Below, piece by piece: positions 1-12,000 of a DNA stretch of 41,613 bases (its first letter is position 1; the number at the start of each line of letters is the position of its first letter). The stretch comes from a virus: the IMG/VR virus record IMGVR_UViG_3300049489_000709, positions 1-41,613 of that record; one strand, given 5' to 3'. The position numbers were made by a program, and so were the translations under genes. The notes under the pieces were generated by a model, which saw nothing but the letters and a program-made list of their open reading frames with translations, was not told the DNA's origin and ran no database searches.

Positions 1-3000
1 GAGGAGCAGCGGCAGCAGCCGGTCGACGCCGCCAAGGTCGCCGCCAAGGAAGAAGAACTGCGCGGGCAGAACCCCGAGATCAGCGACGACGAGGTCGCCC
101 GGCTGCTGAAGGAGTACGCGCAGGACGAGCAGGCGAACCAAGAAGCGGAGCAGTGGGCCGAGAAGAGCGGCGCGCCCGCCCCAACCCTGCTGCCGTTCCC
201 GACCACCGAGGCGGCGCAGGCCGCCGCCGAGTCCGCCAAGAAGCGCACCGGGCAGGACTACGACGTCGTGCCGCATCCGCTGCTGCACGACAAGTACACC
301 TTCGTGCCGAAGAAGGCTACCGGCGAAACGCCGGCCGCACCGGGGCCGGCCGCCCCGCCGGGAGAGGGCAATGCCGTACAAGAGCCAAGCGCAACGGAGG
401 TGGGCGCACAGCCCGCAGGGGACGAAAGCGCTGGGGGGTCGGGCCAAGGTCCGGGAGTGGGACCAAGCATCCAAGGGCCTGTCACTGCCGGCCAAGGCCA
501 AGGCGGCGATCAAGGTCAAGCAGCCCCGGAAGCTGACGGAGCAGTCCCGCCTCTCGGCAACGATCAGGAAGATGCAGCGGCTACGGGAGGAGGCCCGGGG
601 AACCAAGGTCAAGGGCCGCAGGTAATCGGCGGCGCGCGGACGCCGGGCACCCCCACGCCGGTCGACATCGCGGCCGGCGGCGCCGCGACCTCCCCGGACA
701 ACGACCTGCCGACGCCGACGCCGGGCCAGATCGAGGCCGGCAACTACCCGAAGGGCCACCACAAGGTCGGCGCCTTCGACGTGTCGTTCGAGAACCCGGA
801 AGGCTCGCAGCGCTCGAACCTCGACGTCAACCGCCTTCAACAGCTCCACGATCTCCTGCCGACGGACGGGCTGTCCGGCCGCGGCAAGGCCAAGCTCGCC
901 GAAGCGCTTACCGCCGCGCGCAGCGGCGACTACGCTGTCGCGCTGGAGCGAGCGCGCGAGGCGTCGAACCTCGTTCTGTCGCAGCATCAGGCGGTTTCCG
1001 AGACGCTGGACAAGATCGACGCGGAGTCGTGGGCGAGCACCATCACGAGCGCGCACTACGGCTACATCAAGGGCACGATCGGCAACGACAAGGACCACAT
1101 CGACGCCTTCGTGAAGCCCGGCACCGCCGCCGACTACGCTGGCCCGGTGTTCGTGATCGACCAGAAAGGCCCCAATGGCTTCGACGAGCACAAGGTCATG
1201 GTCGGCTACGGCTCCAAGCTGGAGGCGATCGGCGCCTACAAGGCGAACTACCCGAAGGGTTGGCAGGGCATCCAAGCCGTGACGGAGGCCACGCAGGAGG
1301 AGTTCCTGACGTGGGCCAAGTCGCCGGAGAACACGAAGCGCGGGTACGCGGAGCGGGCCGGAGAGACGACCGCCGGACCCACGCCCGAACCAACGCCCGA
1401 GCCGACGCCCGAGCCGACGCCCGAACCGACGCCCGAGCCGACGCCCGAACCGACGCCCGAGCCGACGCCCGAACCGACGCCCGAGCCAACGCCCGAGCCG
1501 ACGCCCGAGCCAACGCCCGAGCCGACGCCGGAACCGACGCCGGAACCGACGCCGACGCCGGAGCCTCCTGCGCCGCAGCCGGAGGAACAGCTTTTTTGGG
1601 AAGAGGTCGACGGCAAGCTGCGCACCAACGCGCCGGAGATCACGCACGTCACGCAGAAAGGGAAGACGCTGCACGGCGTATCGTGGCCGGCGCCGAGCCT
1701 GTTCGCGGCGAAGCGAATCGACAAGTTCACATGGAAGCTGCGCGACGGCGGGTTCTTCATCCGCATGGAGCACGTCACGCGCCCGGACGGCGTCACGACG
1801 CCCCAACCGCAACCGGAGCCGACGCCGGAGCCGACGCCAACGCCGCAACCGGAGCCGACGCCGGAACCCACGCCAACCCCGACGCCGGGGCCAACGCCGG
1901 AGCCGACGCCCGACGAAGAAAAAGCGCTGACCATCGGGCGCGCCAAGAAGGCGTGGAAAACGCTGTTCGAGCAGATGGACGAGGACGAGAAGGCGCTGTT
2001 CGCCAACCCCGAGTGGAAGATGGCGGACGGAATGCCGCACGTCATCGGGTCCGAGGAGGCGGTCTATCACTTCTTCCTGCTCGACCGCCAGATCCTGTGG
2101 AAAGACGGCTACTCGTCCGACAAGGCGAAGCGGCGCATCCTCGGCAAGCAAGAGCGCGAGGACCCGATCGGCGATATGCTGACCAACCTCGATCAGTCGG
2201 GGCTGGCCAAGCTCCTCTATGACGGTCTGGACTATCAGCCGACGTCCGATGATTGGCCGGAGATCCTGCCCGACAACATCGTGCGCATCGCGGTCGACCC
2301 GAAGCACCAGCAGCACATCGAGCAGCGGCTGAAGGCGCACTCCTTCCGCGTGACCGATCGCTTGGTCCCGGCCACGCCCGAGGGCGAGGTCGGCAAGATC
2401 ACCGTCTCGGCGATCTACAAGGCGCAGAAAGCCGACATCGGCGACGTCGGCGGGAAGATGGCGGGCGGGCGCAAGGAGCCGCCCAAGGTGGACGTCGGCG
2501 ACCCCAAGGATTCCGACGAGGAGTTCGTCGACAAGCTGCTCGCGTCGATCTCCCGCTCGAAGCTGCTCGACCCCGACATCAACCACGGCACGTTCGGGTC
2601 GTTCATGTTCCGCGAAGCGATGGGCGAAGCCATCGCCCACGCCACCAACTGGCTCGGCGCGAAGTTCGCCACGTCGCGCACGAGGGGCAAGCCCACCGAA
2701 GCCTTGGTGGAGGCGGTCAAGAACGGCCAGAAGGACGCCATCATCACCTCCGCGCGCCTGTACGCGGAGCGGCTGCAACTGCTGGCGACGACCATGGCCG
2801 GGCCGGAGAACGTCGCCGATCTGGCGGCGGCGCTGCGCGAGGTGTACGTCAAGGACGGGACGCGGACCCCGGCCGGCGTCGAGCTGGAAAGGCTGATGCC
2901 GACGGAATACCCGGAGTCGCTGATCAATCGCTTGGAGGCGCTGTACGCCCCCAACGAAGAATCGACGGACCAGACCAACCGCGCCGTCAAGAAGGACCCG

Positions 3001-6000
3001 CGCATCCCGCCGCGGCTGGAGTCTATCGTTCGGCAAGGACTCCCCGACCGCAGGAGCGGGCGCAACATCGACGCCGAAGCGGACTTCAAGGACACCTTCA
3101 AGTTCCGCGGCGTCGAGTTCGGCAATTGGGTGAATCAGGACGAGCGTCAGGAGAACCTGAACCTCGGCTACGACGCATTCTTGGATCTGGCCGACGTCAT
3201 CGGCGCCCAGCCGGGCGCGATCGGCATCGGCGAAAAGCTCGGCATGGCGTTCGGCGCGCGCGGCCGCGGTCGCGCGTCCGCGCACTACGAGCCGGCCAAC
3301 AACGTCATCAACCTGACCAAGAACAAGGGCAACGGCACCGTAGCGCACGAATGGCACCATGCGCTGGAGGAACGGCTGCGCGGCACTGGCGATGGCAACA
3401 GGCTCACCGAGTCCCTGCGCCGCCGCCTGAAAAGCAAGATCAACATCGGCGCGCTGGACGCGCGCATCCGCTCCATCCTGCAATCGGAGCACGCCAGCCC
3501 CAGCGATCGCAACACCCCGCCCAAGGACGCTGCGCTCAACTTCCTGCTCGAACGCAAGTACATGAGGGGAGTCGATTCGCTGGTGGATGACACCAGCTTC
3601 TACCGCAACGCGCTCGAATTGGACTCCGGCGGGAACAAGGCGTATTGGGCCACGCCGCACGAGCTGGTGGCGCGCGGCGCCGAGTCCGCCGTGTTCGACA
3701 AGGTCAAGGGCGGCTCGCCCTATCTGGTCGGCCCCACCGTGCGCGAAGCGGCGATCTCGAAGAAGAACGGCTATGCCGGCACGGCATACCCGACCGGCAG
3801 CGAACGCAAAGACATCGTCGGCGTGTACGAACAGTTCTGGTCGCAGATCGACTTCGACGCGGCACAGGCGAAAACGTACAAGCCGAAAATCGAAATTCGT
3901 ACCGACGCCCGCGGCCGGTTCCACCTGTTCGACCAGATGGGGCGCAAGTGGAACGACGAACCGATCCTCGACAAGAACAAGGCAAAGATGGCGGCCGGCA
4001 ACGTCGAGAGCGGTTCCATCGGTGTCGGCCCCGAGGTCGCGTTCGGCCCGTGGGAGGCGCACGCTGCCGAGGCCGATCGCATCGCGTGGGACCTGCAACA
4101 GCGCATCGACGAGATCATGAAGGAGCTGGGCATCAGCCAAGCTCCCGAGCTGAAGAACGGCTCCATGGCGGAGTCGATGTTCTATCACATGAGGCTGGGC
4201 TGGTTCCCCAAGAACAACGACGACCTTACCGAATTCGCCAAGACGGCGTTTCGCACCAACGACCTCGATCGCCTGAAGCTCAAGCAGGCGCAGGAAGACT
4301 TCGAGGCTGCGCTGGCGCGCTTCGCCGGGCAAACGATCACCGACATCAAGGGGCGCGGCGGCGACCCGCGGGCGGTGTTCGACGCGATGGTCGAGTTCTA
4401 CAAGAAGCAGCCCAACCTGAACATCCGCACCACGACCTCAATGCAGAATCAGGGGTACTCGACGCCCCTGCCGATTAGCTGGATCACGACGCTCTTGGGG
4501 CGCGTCGACAACAGGACCGTCGGCTACGAGCCGACGGCCGGCAACGGGCTGTTGTCGGTCGGCTTCAACCCGGCCAAGGTGATCATGAACGAGCTGGAGC
4601 CGCATCGGGCTGCCAACCTGCGCCTGATGGAGTGGGCGCGCGTGCATGAGGGCGATGCGCTGACCGCGGAAGAGCGCAAGGTGTTCCTGCCGCAGGAGGC
4701 CGACGTTGTCGTGGCCAACCCGCCGTTCGGCGCGCTGGCGCGCGAGCAGGAGGTCGACGGCTACAGGATCCGGGCGATCGACCAACTGATCGCCGCGAAG
4801 GCGCTGGCCGCGATGAAGGACAACGGGCGGGCGGTGCTGATCTTGGGGGCCAACCGCGACGCCGGAGTGATTTCGGCGCGCGACCGCGTGTTCTTCAACT
4901 GGCTGTACGCGCACTACAACGTCGCCGACCACTTCGAGGTCGACGGGAAGCTCTATCACCGGATGGGCGCGGATTGGCCGATCCGGGTGGTGGTGATCGC
5001 CGGACGGCAGGCCAGCGACAAGCTGTCTCCCGATAGCGGCGTCATCGACCGTGTCAACACGCACGACGAATTGTGGAGCCGTTATGTTCAAGCCTACGAT
5101 CGTAGCGAAAAAATCTTGGTGGGTTCCGTCCGCACGGAGGGTGCTGCTGGCGGTGCCACTGACCAACCCGGAGCTGTACCCGGAGGCGATCAGGGACAAG
5201 GTCCGGTCCTTGGTGGAGAAGGTGCCACTGGCGGAAGCGCAGGAGGCGGCACGGACGGCGCTGGGGGATTGGGCGGACCTCCAATCTCTGGACAGCCCGG
5301 AGGAAGTGGTGGCAGCACTGCTGGGGGACCCGCGGGTGAGCCGCCTGCTGGAGTCGGGGGACCCGGCGCAAGCGGACCCGGCCGACCCGGAGGACGCGCT
5401 GGAGGCCGTGGCGGAGCAGGAGGGCCTGTCGCTGGCGGATCTGGCGGAGGCGGTCCCGGCCTAGGCGGTCTGACCAACGCCGACATCGACAACCTGTTCG
5501 GCGACGGCCCGACCGACAAGCCCAAGAAGAAGGGTGGTGCTGCGACCCCCGGCAAGAAGGGTGGGGCCAAGGGCGAAGGCGCGGCGCCCACCAAGGTCAA
5601 GTTCGAGAAGGGCAAGCCGGCGGAGGTCCCGCCGCCCGCCGAGGCGCCCTACGCATCGCCGCTGCCGGCGCCGGATGCGTGGCGCGCGACGGTGCTCGAC
5701 CTCATCAAGGCGCGGCCGTTCTTCAGCGAGCTGCGCATCGACCCCGCTTACGGCAAGTGGCAGCTCGACGCCGATCGCACCCTGCGCTTCAGCTTCTTCT
5801 CCATCCACGAAGCGCGTCCGGGCATGGCGAAGTGGGTCCCGGGGCGCAAGCCGGAGTACCTGCAACTGCATGGCGTGGAGCACAGCAACGGCACGTTCGA
5901 GACGATCGAGGGCGGGCTGTATCAGGTTGGCGCGCTGCGCCTCGGCGTCACGCAGATCGCCAAGACGCCGCAGGCGCTGAACGACGAGGCCAAGGAGGCC

Positions 6001-9000
6001 AAGGGGGCGCTGCTCGACCTCTTTGGCGCCAAGTTTTCCCTGAACGATCCGGGACTCGACATCGACAATCAGGTCTACCAGAAGGCCAAGCCGCACTTCC
6101 AGAAGGTGTGGGACCGCATCGCCTCCGAGATCGTGGAGGTGGCCGCGCGCATCAAGCAGTTCATCGCGGAAATGGTCGCGGAGTTCTCCGACCGCATCAA
6201 GCCGTACCTCAAGGCGTTCGTGCTGGAAAAACGCGACGAGGCGACCTATCGCCCGCCGTTTGGCAAGTCGGTGATTACGGAGCCTCTGGAGGAGTCCGAT
6301 CTACAGGTGCCATACGAGACGCGCTCGAAGCGCGGCATGGACGGCATCTACTCTCCGCGCGATCAGGCGCGCGCGATCCAGCGCGCGCTCGACAACGTCG
6401 AAATGAAGTACGCCTCCGAGTACCCGGGCGGCATCGACCAGATGGTGCAGAGCGAGCTGGGCTACGATTCAGTCGAGGAAATGTGGTACGGCCCCAGCAA
6501 GGATCCGAATTCACAGGACGGGCTGGGCGCCTACCAGATCGACGCGATCGCTCTGGCGGTCGACAAGATGAAGTCCGGCGAGGGCTTCGTCATCGGCGAC
6601 GACACCGGGGTGGGCAAGGGCCGCACCGCGGCGGCGCTCATTCGCTGGGCCGCGCGCAAGGGGAAGATCCCCATCTTCCTCACGGTGAAGGACGACCTCT
6701 ACACCGACATGGTGCGCGACCTCAACGACATCGGCTCGCGCGAGTTCCCGTTCCACATCACCAACAACGACGTCGACGTCTTCGACAATTCCGAGGTGTC
6801 CAGCAACAGCAAGGGCGAGCTGAAGGCCAAGGTCGTCTACAAGGGCAGCCCGGCCAAGGCGCGCGCGATGCTCGACCACGTCATCGAAAAAGGCGAGCTG
6901 CCGGACGGCGCCCAAGCCCTGTTCACGACGTACTCGCAGTTCAACGACGAGAAGAACTCGGCGCGGCGGCGGGACGCCCTGCGCAAGCTGGTTGCGTCCA
7001 ACAAGGCCGTCTTCATCATGGACGAGTCGCACAACGCTGCCGGCGAATCGAAAACCGGATCGTTCTTCCAATCGCTGTTGACCGGGACGGGCCTTGCGGA
7101 TGCCGGCTTCCCGCTCGCCGACGGCTGGCAGGAGCCGCCGACCGTCTATCTGTCGGCCACCTTCGCCAAGCAGCCGAAGAACTTGATGATCTATCAGCGC
7201 ACCGACATCAAGCACATCGGCCAAACGCAGGACGATCTCCTTGCCACCTTCCTGAATGGCGGGCCGCTGCTACAGCAGGAAGTGTCGAAAATGCTGGTCG
7301 AGTCCGGGCAGATGATCCGGCGCGAGCGCTCGTACCGCAACGTCAAGATCGACTACGAGGTCGACAGCGACCACGCGCCGATCACCAACAGGTACGTCGA
7401 CGAAGTCACGGACGTCCTGCGCGCCATCGTGCGCGCAGACCGCGCGTTCGGCGAGGCGTTGAAAACGCCGGCCTACAAAGCCTATCTCGCCGCCAACGTG
7501 CTGCCGCAGGGCGCCACCGGAGGCATGAAGCCGGCCGAAATCAGCAAGAGCGTGGAGCACGGGCTGTTCACGTCGGTCGTTCACAACTCGATCAGCCAAC
7601 TGCTGTTGTCGGCCAAGCTCGACTTCGCGGTGCAAAAGACCATCGCCTCGTTGAATGCCGGCGAGAAGCCGGTGCTCACCCTCCACAACACCATGGAGGC
7701 GATGCTGAAGGAGTATGCCGAAAACGCGCAACTGGCGAAGGGCGCCGAAATGCCCGACTTCGGTTGGAGGGCCGTAACGCAGCGCGCGCTCGACGGGACG
7801 CGGCACATCAGGTTCACGACCAAGCTCGGCGTTAAGATGAAGGTCAGGGTGCCGATGGAGCATATCGACGCCACGGCGATCCCGGAGTACAAGGCGGCGC
7901 AGGAGAAGATCGAGCGGTTGATGGTGAAGCTGTCGGCGGCGCCGATCGACGAAATGCGCCATCGTCTCGGCCAATACGTCTGGTATCTCGACGACCAGAA
8001 GCGGCGGGTGTTCGTGCTGCCCAAGGACGCGCCGGCCGGAGTCGAGACGCATCCGTTGCAAATGGCGGAACTCACCGGGCGGAGCAATTCCGTCGACCTG
8101 TCCGGCAAGGTTCCCAAGCTGTCCTCGCGCTCCGACCCCAGCAATGTCGACATCGTGCGCGGCTTCAACGACGGCGCCATCGACGTAGTGCTGCTCAACT
8201 CCGCCGGAGCCACCGGGATCTCCCTGCACGCCTCGGTCAAGGCCAAGGATCAGGCGGTTCGGCATATGTTCGTGCTCCAACCGTCGCCGGACATCAGCAT
8301 CTTCAAGCAAACGCTGGGGCGCATCTTCCGCACCGGGCAGGTCGAGTACCCGCTGTTCACCGTGCTGTCGTCGGCAACGCCGGCCGAGCGGCGGCCGATG
8401 GCGATGCTGCGCAAGAAGATGAAGTCGCTGCTCTCCAACACTTCGGCGACCAACCGCGCCGCCACCGACGTCGACTCCTCGGACTTCATCAACATTTACG
8501 GCGACCAGATCGTTCATCAGTGGCTGGCCGAGCATCCCGAGCAACAACAATTCCTGTCGCCAAACTTCGACCCGGGATCCAGCCCGGAAGAGGCGGAGGC
8601 GGACACTGCCCTGAAAATTTCCGGCAAGGCCGGGCTGCTGTCGATCGAGGACCAGCAACTGTTCTTCGATGAGGTGGCCGAGAACTACGACGACGAAATC
8701 GCGCGCCGGAACGCGCTCGGGACCAATCGGCTGGAGCGGCGGGTGCTGCCGCTCGACGCGGTTCCGATCGAACAGTCGCTGCTGGTGGAGGGCATCGACA
8801 ACTCCGGCGCGTACCCGCTGCGCGACGACGCCCTGCTGAACAGGATGGACGTGCAGGTCGTCGGCGTGCCGCCGCGGCCGCAGGAGGTGCGCAAGGCCGT
8901 GGAGGACGCGCTGGCCGGGCGATCGCCGGCCGACGTCATCAAGCAGATCGAAGCGGATCTGAAGCTGGCCTATGACGAGTCGATCAATCAGCTCATCCTG

Positions 9001-12000
9001 AAGCAGCAGGAGTACACGGCCGCCGCGGCCGACGCGGCCCGCACCGAGCGCGAACGCGCCGAGTACGGCAGCAAGCTGATGGCGGTGAACGCGCAGATCG
9101 CCAAGGCCGGCGACATCAAGATGAAGGCGATCGAGCTGCTGCGCCGATTCCCGATCGGCGACGGCGGGATCATGCGCCACAACGACGTCGAGGCGTTCGC
9201 CACGGTGATCGGCTATCGGGTCAAGCCCAGCAAGGCGGGCAACCCCTACGCCCTGTCCAAGATCTCCGTGGACTTCCTGCGCAACATCCCCGACGGGCAC
9301 ATCAACATCCCGCTGTCGCAGATCGAAAAGGCGCACGATCTACAGGGCGGCTCTTGGCGCTCGCCGGTCGACTACGACTTCGAGTACCGCGACCGCGATG
9401 CCGCTGCCGGCCGGCGCGAGGTGATGATCATCACCGGCAACATTCCGGTCGCCATGAACGAGACGGGCGGCTCCGGGGAGATCATCAGCTTTACCACGCG
9501 CGCGCCGCAAGATGGTCCGTCCACCGGCCTGTTGATGCCGCGCAGCTTCAACCCGACCAATCTGGCCAAGCAGGACTACTCCCTGCGCTATGCCCAGCAG
9601 ATCAGCGATCTGCTGCTCGCCGTGCAGCACGCCTTCGCCATGGACGGTGGGCGCGGCAGCGATGCCGACCGCATCAAGGGGGTGCGTGGGGGCAAGGAGG
9701 CGCCCGATCTCGGCAGCAACGAGCAGGAGCGCAAGCCGTACCTGTTCGAGGTGTTCTCGCGCGGGCGCGTGGTGCGGCTGCGCCCCAACACTTGGTCGCC
9801 CAACTTCACGCTGTCGATCGAGGCCGACCGCGGCAAGAAGTTCAAGAGGGACAAGGGCCTGCAAGCCATCGTCGGCGACCTGTCCATGCGGCGCGGCGCG
9901 CGCGACATGGAGGCGATGGTAAGGCCGGAGGATGTCGAGGCGCTGGTGCGCTACCTGCGGCAGCAGATGCCGCTCTACATCATCAACTCGAAGGCCGACT
10001 TCGCGCGGCAATTCGCGCCGGCCACTACCGCGCCCAACACCAAGCTGTCGGTGGCCCCGTCCGCGGGGAAGGGCACCAAGGCGGCCGACCTGAAGAAGGC
10101 GCTGGCGCCCATCGTCACGGGCTGGAAGGGTGGGCCGCGCATCCGCATCGCGCAAAGCGTGCAAGACGTCCCGTTCAAGGTGCCCAATAACACGCGCGGC
10201 GTGTTCTATCTCGGGCAGGTCTGGCTGGTGGCCGACAACATCGCGGACGCCAACATCGCGCAGTTCGTCATGCTGCACGAGGTTGCCGGGCACTACGGGC
10301 TGCGCGGCATCTTGGGCGACCGCCTCGACCAGTGGATGGAGCGCATCTACCGCGACAACGAGCGGGTGCGCACCGTCGCCGACAAGAAGATCGCCGCCTA
10401 CAAGCGTGCCGGGGTCGAGCTGTCGATCGCCGGAGCCGCCGAAGAGGCTCTGGCCGACATGGCCGGGCGAAACGAAACGGCCAACCTCAAGGGCTGGAAG
10501 ATGCTGGTCGCCGCCATCCGGCAGGCCCTGCGGCAGCTCGGGTTCACGCTGCGCCTGAACGACAGCGACATCCTGCTGTTGCTGGCCGAGGCCAAGCGCT
10601 ACGTCGAGAAAGGCGCGCCGCAGCCGCCCGCACAGGCGCCGGCCGGGGCGCCCGCCGCCAAGCTATCGCTGGGGAGCGATCTGGTCAGCCGGGCCATGCA
10701 GGAGATCTACGACAGCGTCTCCTCGGCCAAGCAATTCAACTGGCTCCACCGCAGGGTGGCCACGCAGTACCACAAGGCGCAGATCAACCCGCTGTTCCGC
10801 CCGGTGTTCCGCGCGGCGCAGGACTTCCTGCAAGACGTCGCCGGGATGGCGCACGCCTCGGCCGATGAGGCCGGCGAGGACATCCTGCCCCGCCTCGGCC
10901 GGGTGTCCGACGTGTTCAAGAACATCACCAAGACCAAGCAGATCGACAACGATCTGGCGGCGGCCGGCAAGGCCATTTGGGCGGCCACGCTGGGCGAGGT
11001 GCGCCCGAGCGATCAGGAGCTGCGGCAAGGGTTCTCGGTGACCGCCAAGGATGCGGCCGGCGTGATCGGCGTCATGACCGTGCCGGCGCTCACCGACAAG
11101 CAAGTGGACTACTACAACAACGTGCGCGCGGCGATCGACCTGTCGCTCGATCAGGTGGCGACCTCGGAAATGGTGCGGATGGTGCGCACCAAGAACTACC
11201 CGGGCCTGAACGTCGCCCTGTCCTACGCCAAGGATCACCCGGAGAGCGGCTTCGGCGCGCTCTACCAAGCGCTGCACGACTTGGCCGCCGACCATCGGCT
11301 GGCGGGCCGGATGGACGAGGAGGCCGACGTCAGCAAGACCATCGCCGAGCTGGAGAAGATGAACGATCGCATCGAACAGCTCAAGGCGCAGGGTTACGCG
11401 CCGCTGATGCGCTTCGGCCAGTACACGGTGACGGTCACGGAGGTGCGCAACGGACTAGCCCCGACCACGCTCTACTTCGGGATGTTCGAGTCGAAGCGTG
11501 ACGCGAACCGGATGCACCGCGACATGAAGGACCTGTATCCGAATGCCACGGTCACGCTTGGCACCATGGACGAGGAGAGCTGGAAGCTCTATCGCGGGCT
11601 GTCGCTCGATTCGCTGGAAGCGTTCGGCGCGGCCTCGGGCCTCGGTGCCGACAATATGTTTCAGGATTACCTGAAGCTGGCCGTGTCTTCGCGTTCGGCG
11701 ATGAAGCGGCTGATTCAACGCAAGGGCGTGCAGGGGTACGAAGAGGACCTGCGGCGCGTGCTCGCCGGGTTCATCACCTCGCAGGCCCGGCTGGCGGCGC
11801 GTAACTACCACTTCAAGGAAATGGTCGACGCGCACGAGCGCATCCCCAGCACTGCCGGGGACGTGCGCACCGAGTCGGCCCAGCTCATCGGCTACATCCA
11901 GAACCCGGTCGAGGAGGCGCAGGCGGTCCGCGGCCTGCTGTTCGTCAACTTCCTCGGCGGGTCGGTGGCGTCGGCGCTGACCAACATGACGCAGCCGATC

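Noticed and set aside
1029-2222. Frame with Ala-Asp-Ala-Arg repeats, and the reverse-strand Gly-Ser-Gly-Val repeats
   Set aside because: Both are other-frame readings of the Pro-Thr-Pro-Glu repeat DNA. The array has no spacers and is not a CRISPR.
7270-9336. 688-codon minus-strand frame in the helicase region
   Set aside because: Lies opposite an unmistakable helicase; no recognisable domain and no RBS.
10130-10558. Arg/Ser-rich plus-strand frame inside the giant gene
   Set aside because: No RBS, no domain, and the giant frame here carries the HEVAGH zincin motif with normal codon use; unlike the nested genes, it is a shadow.
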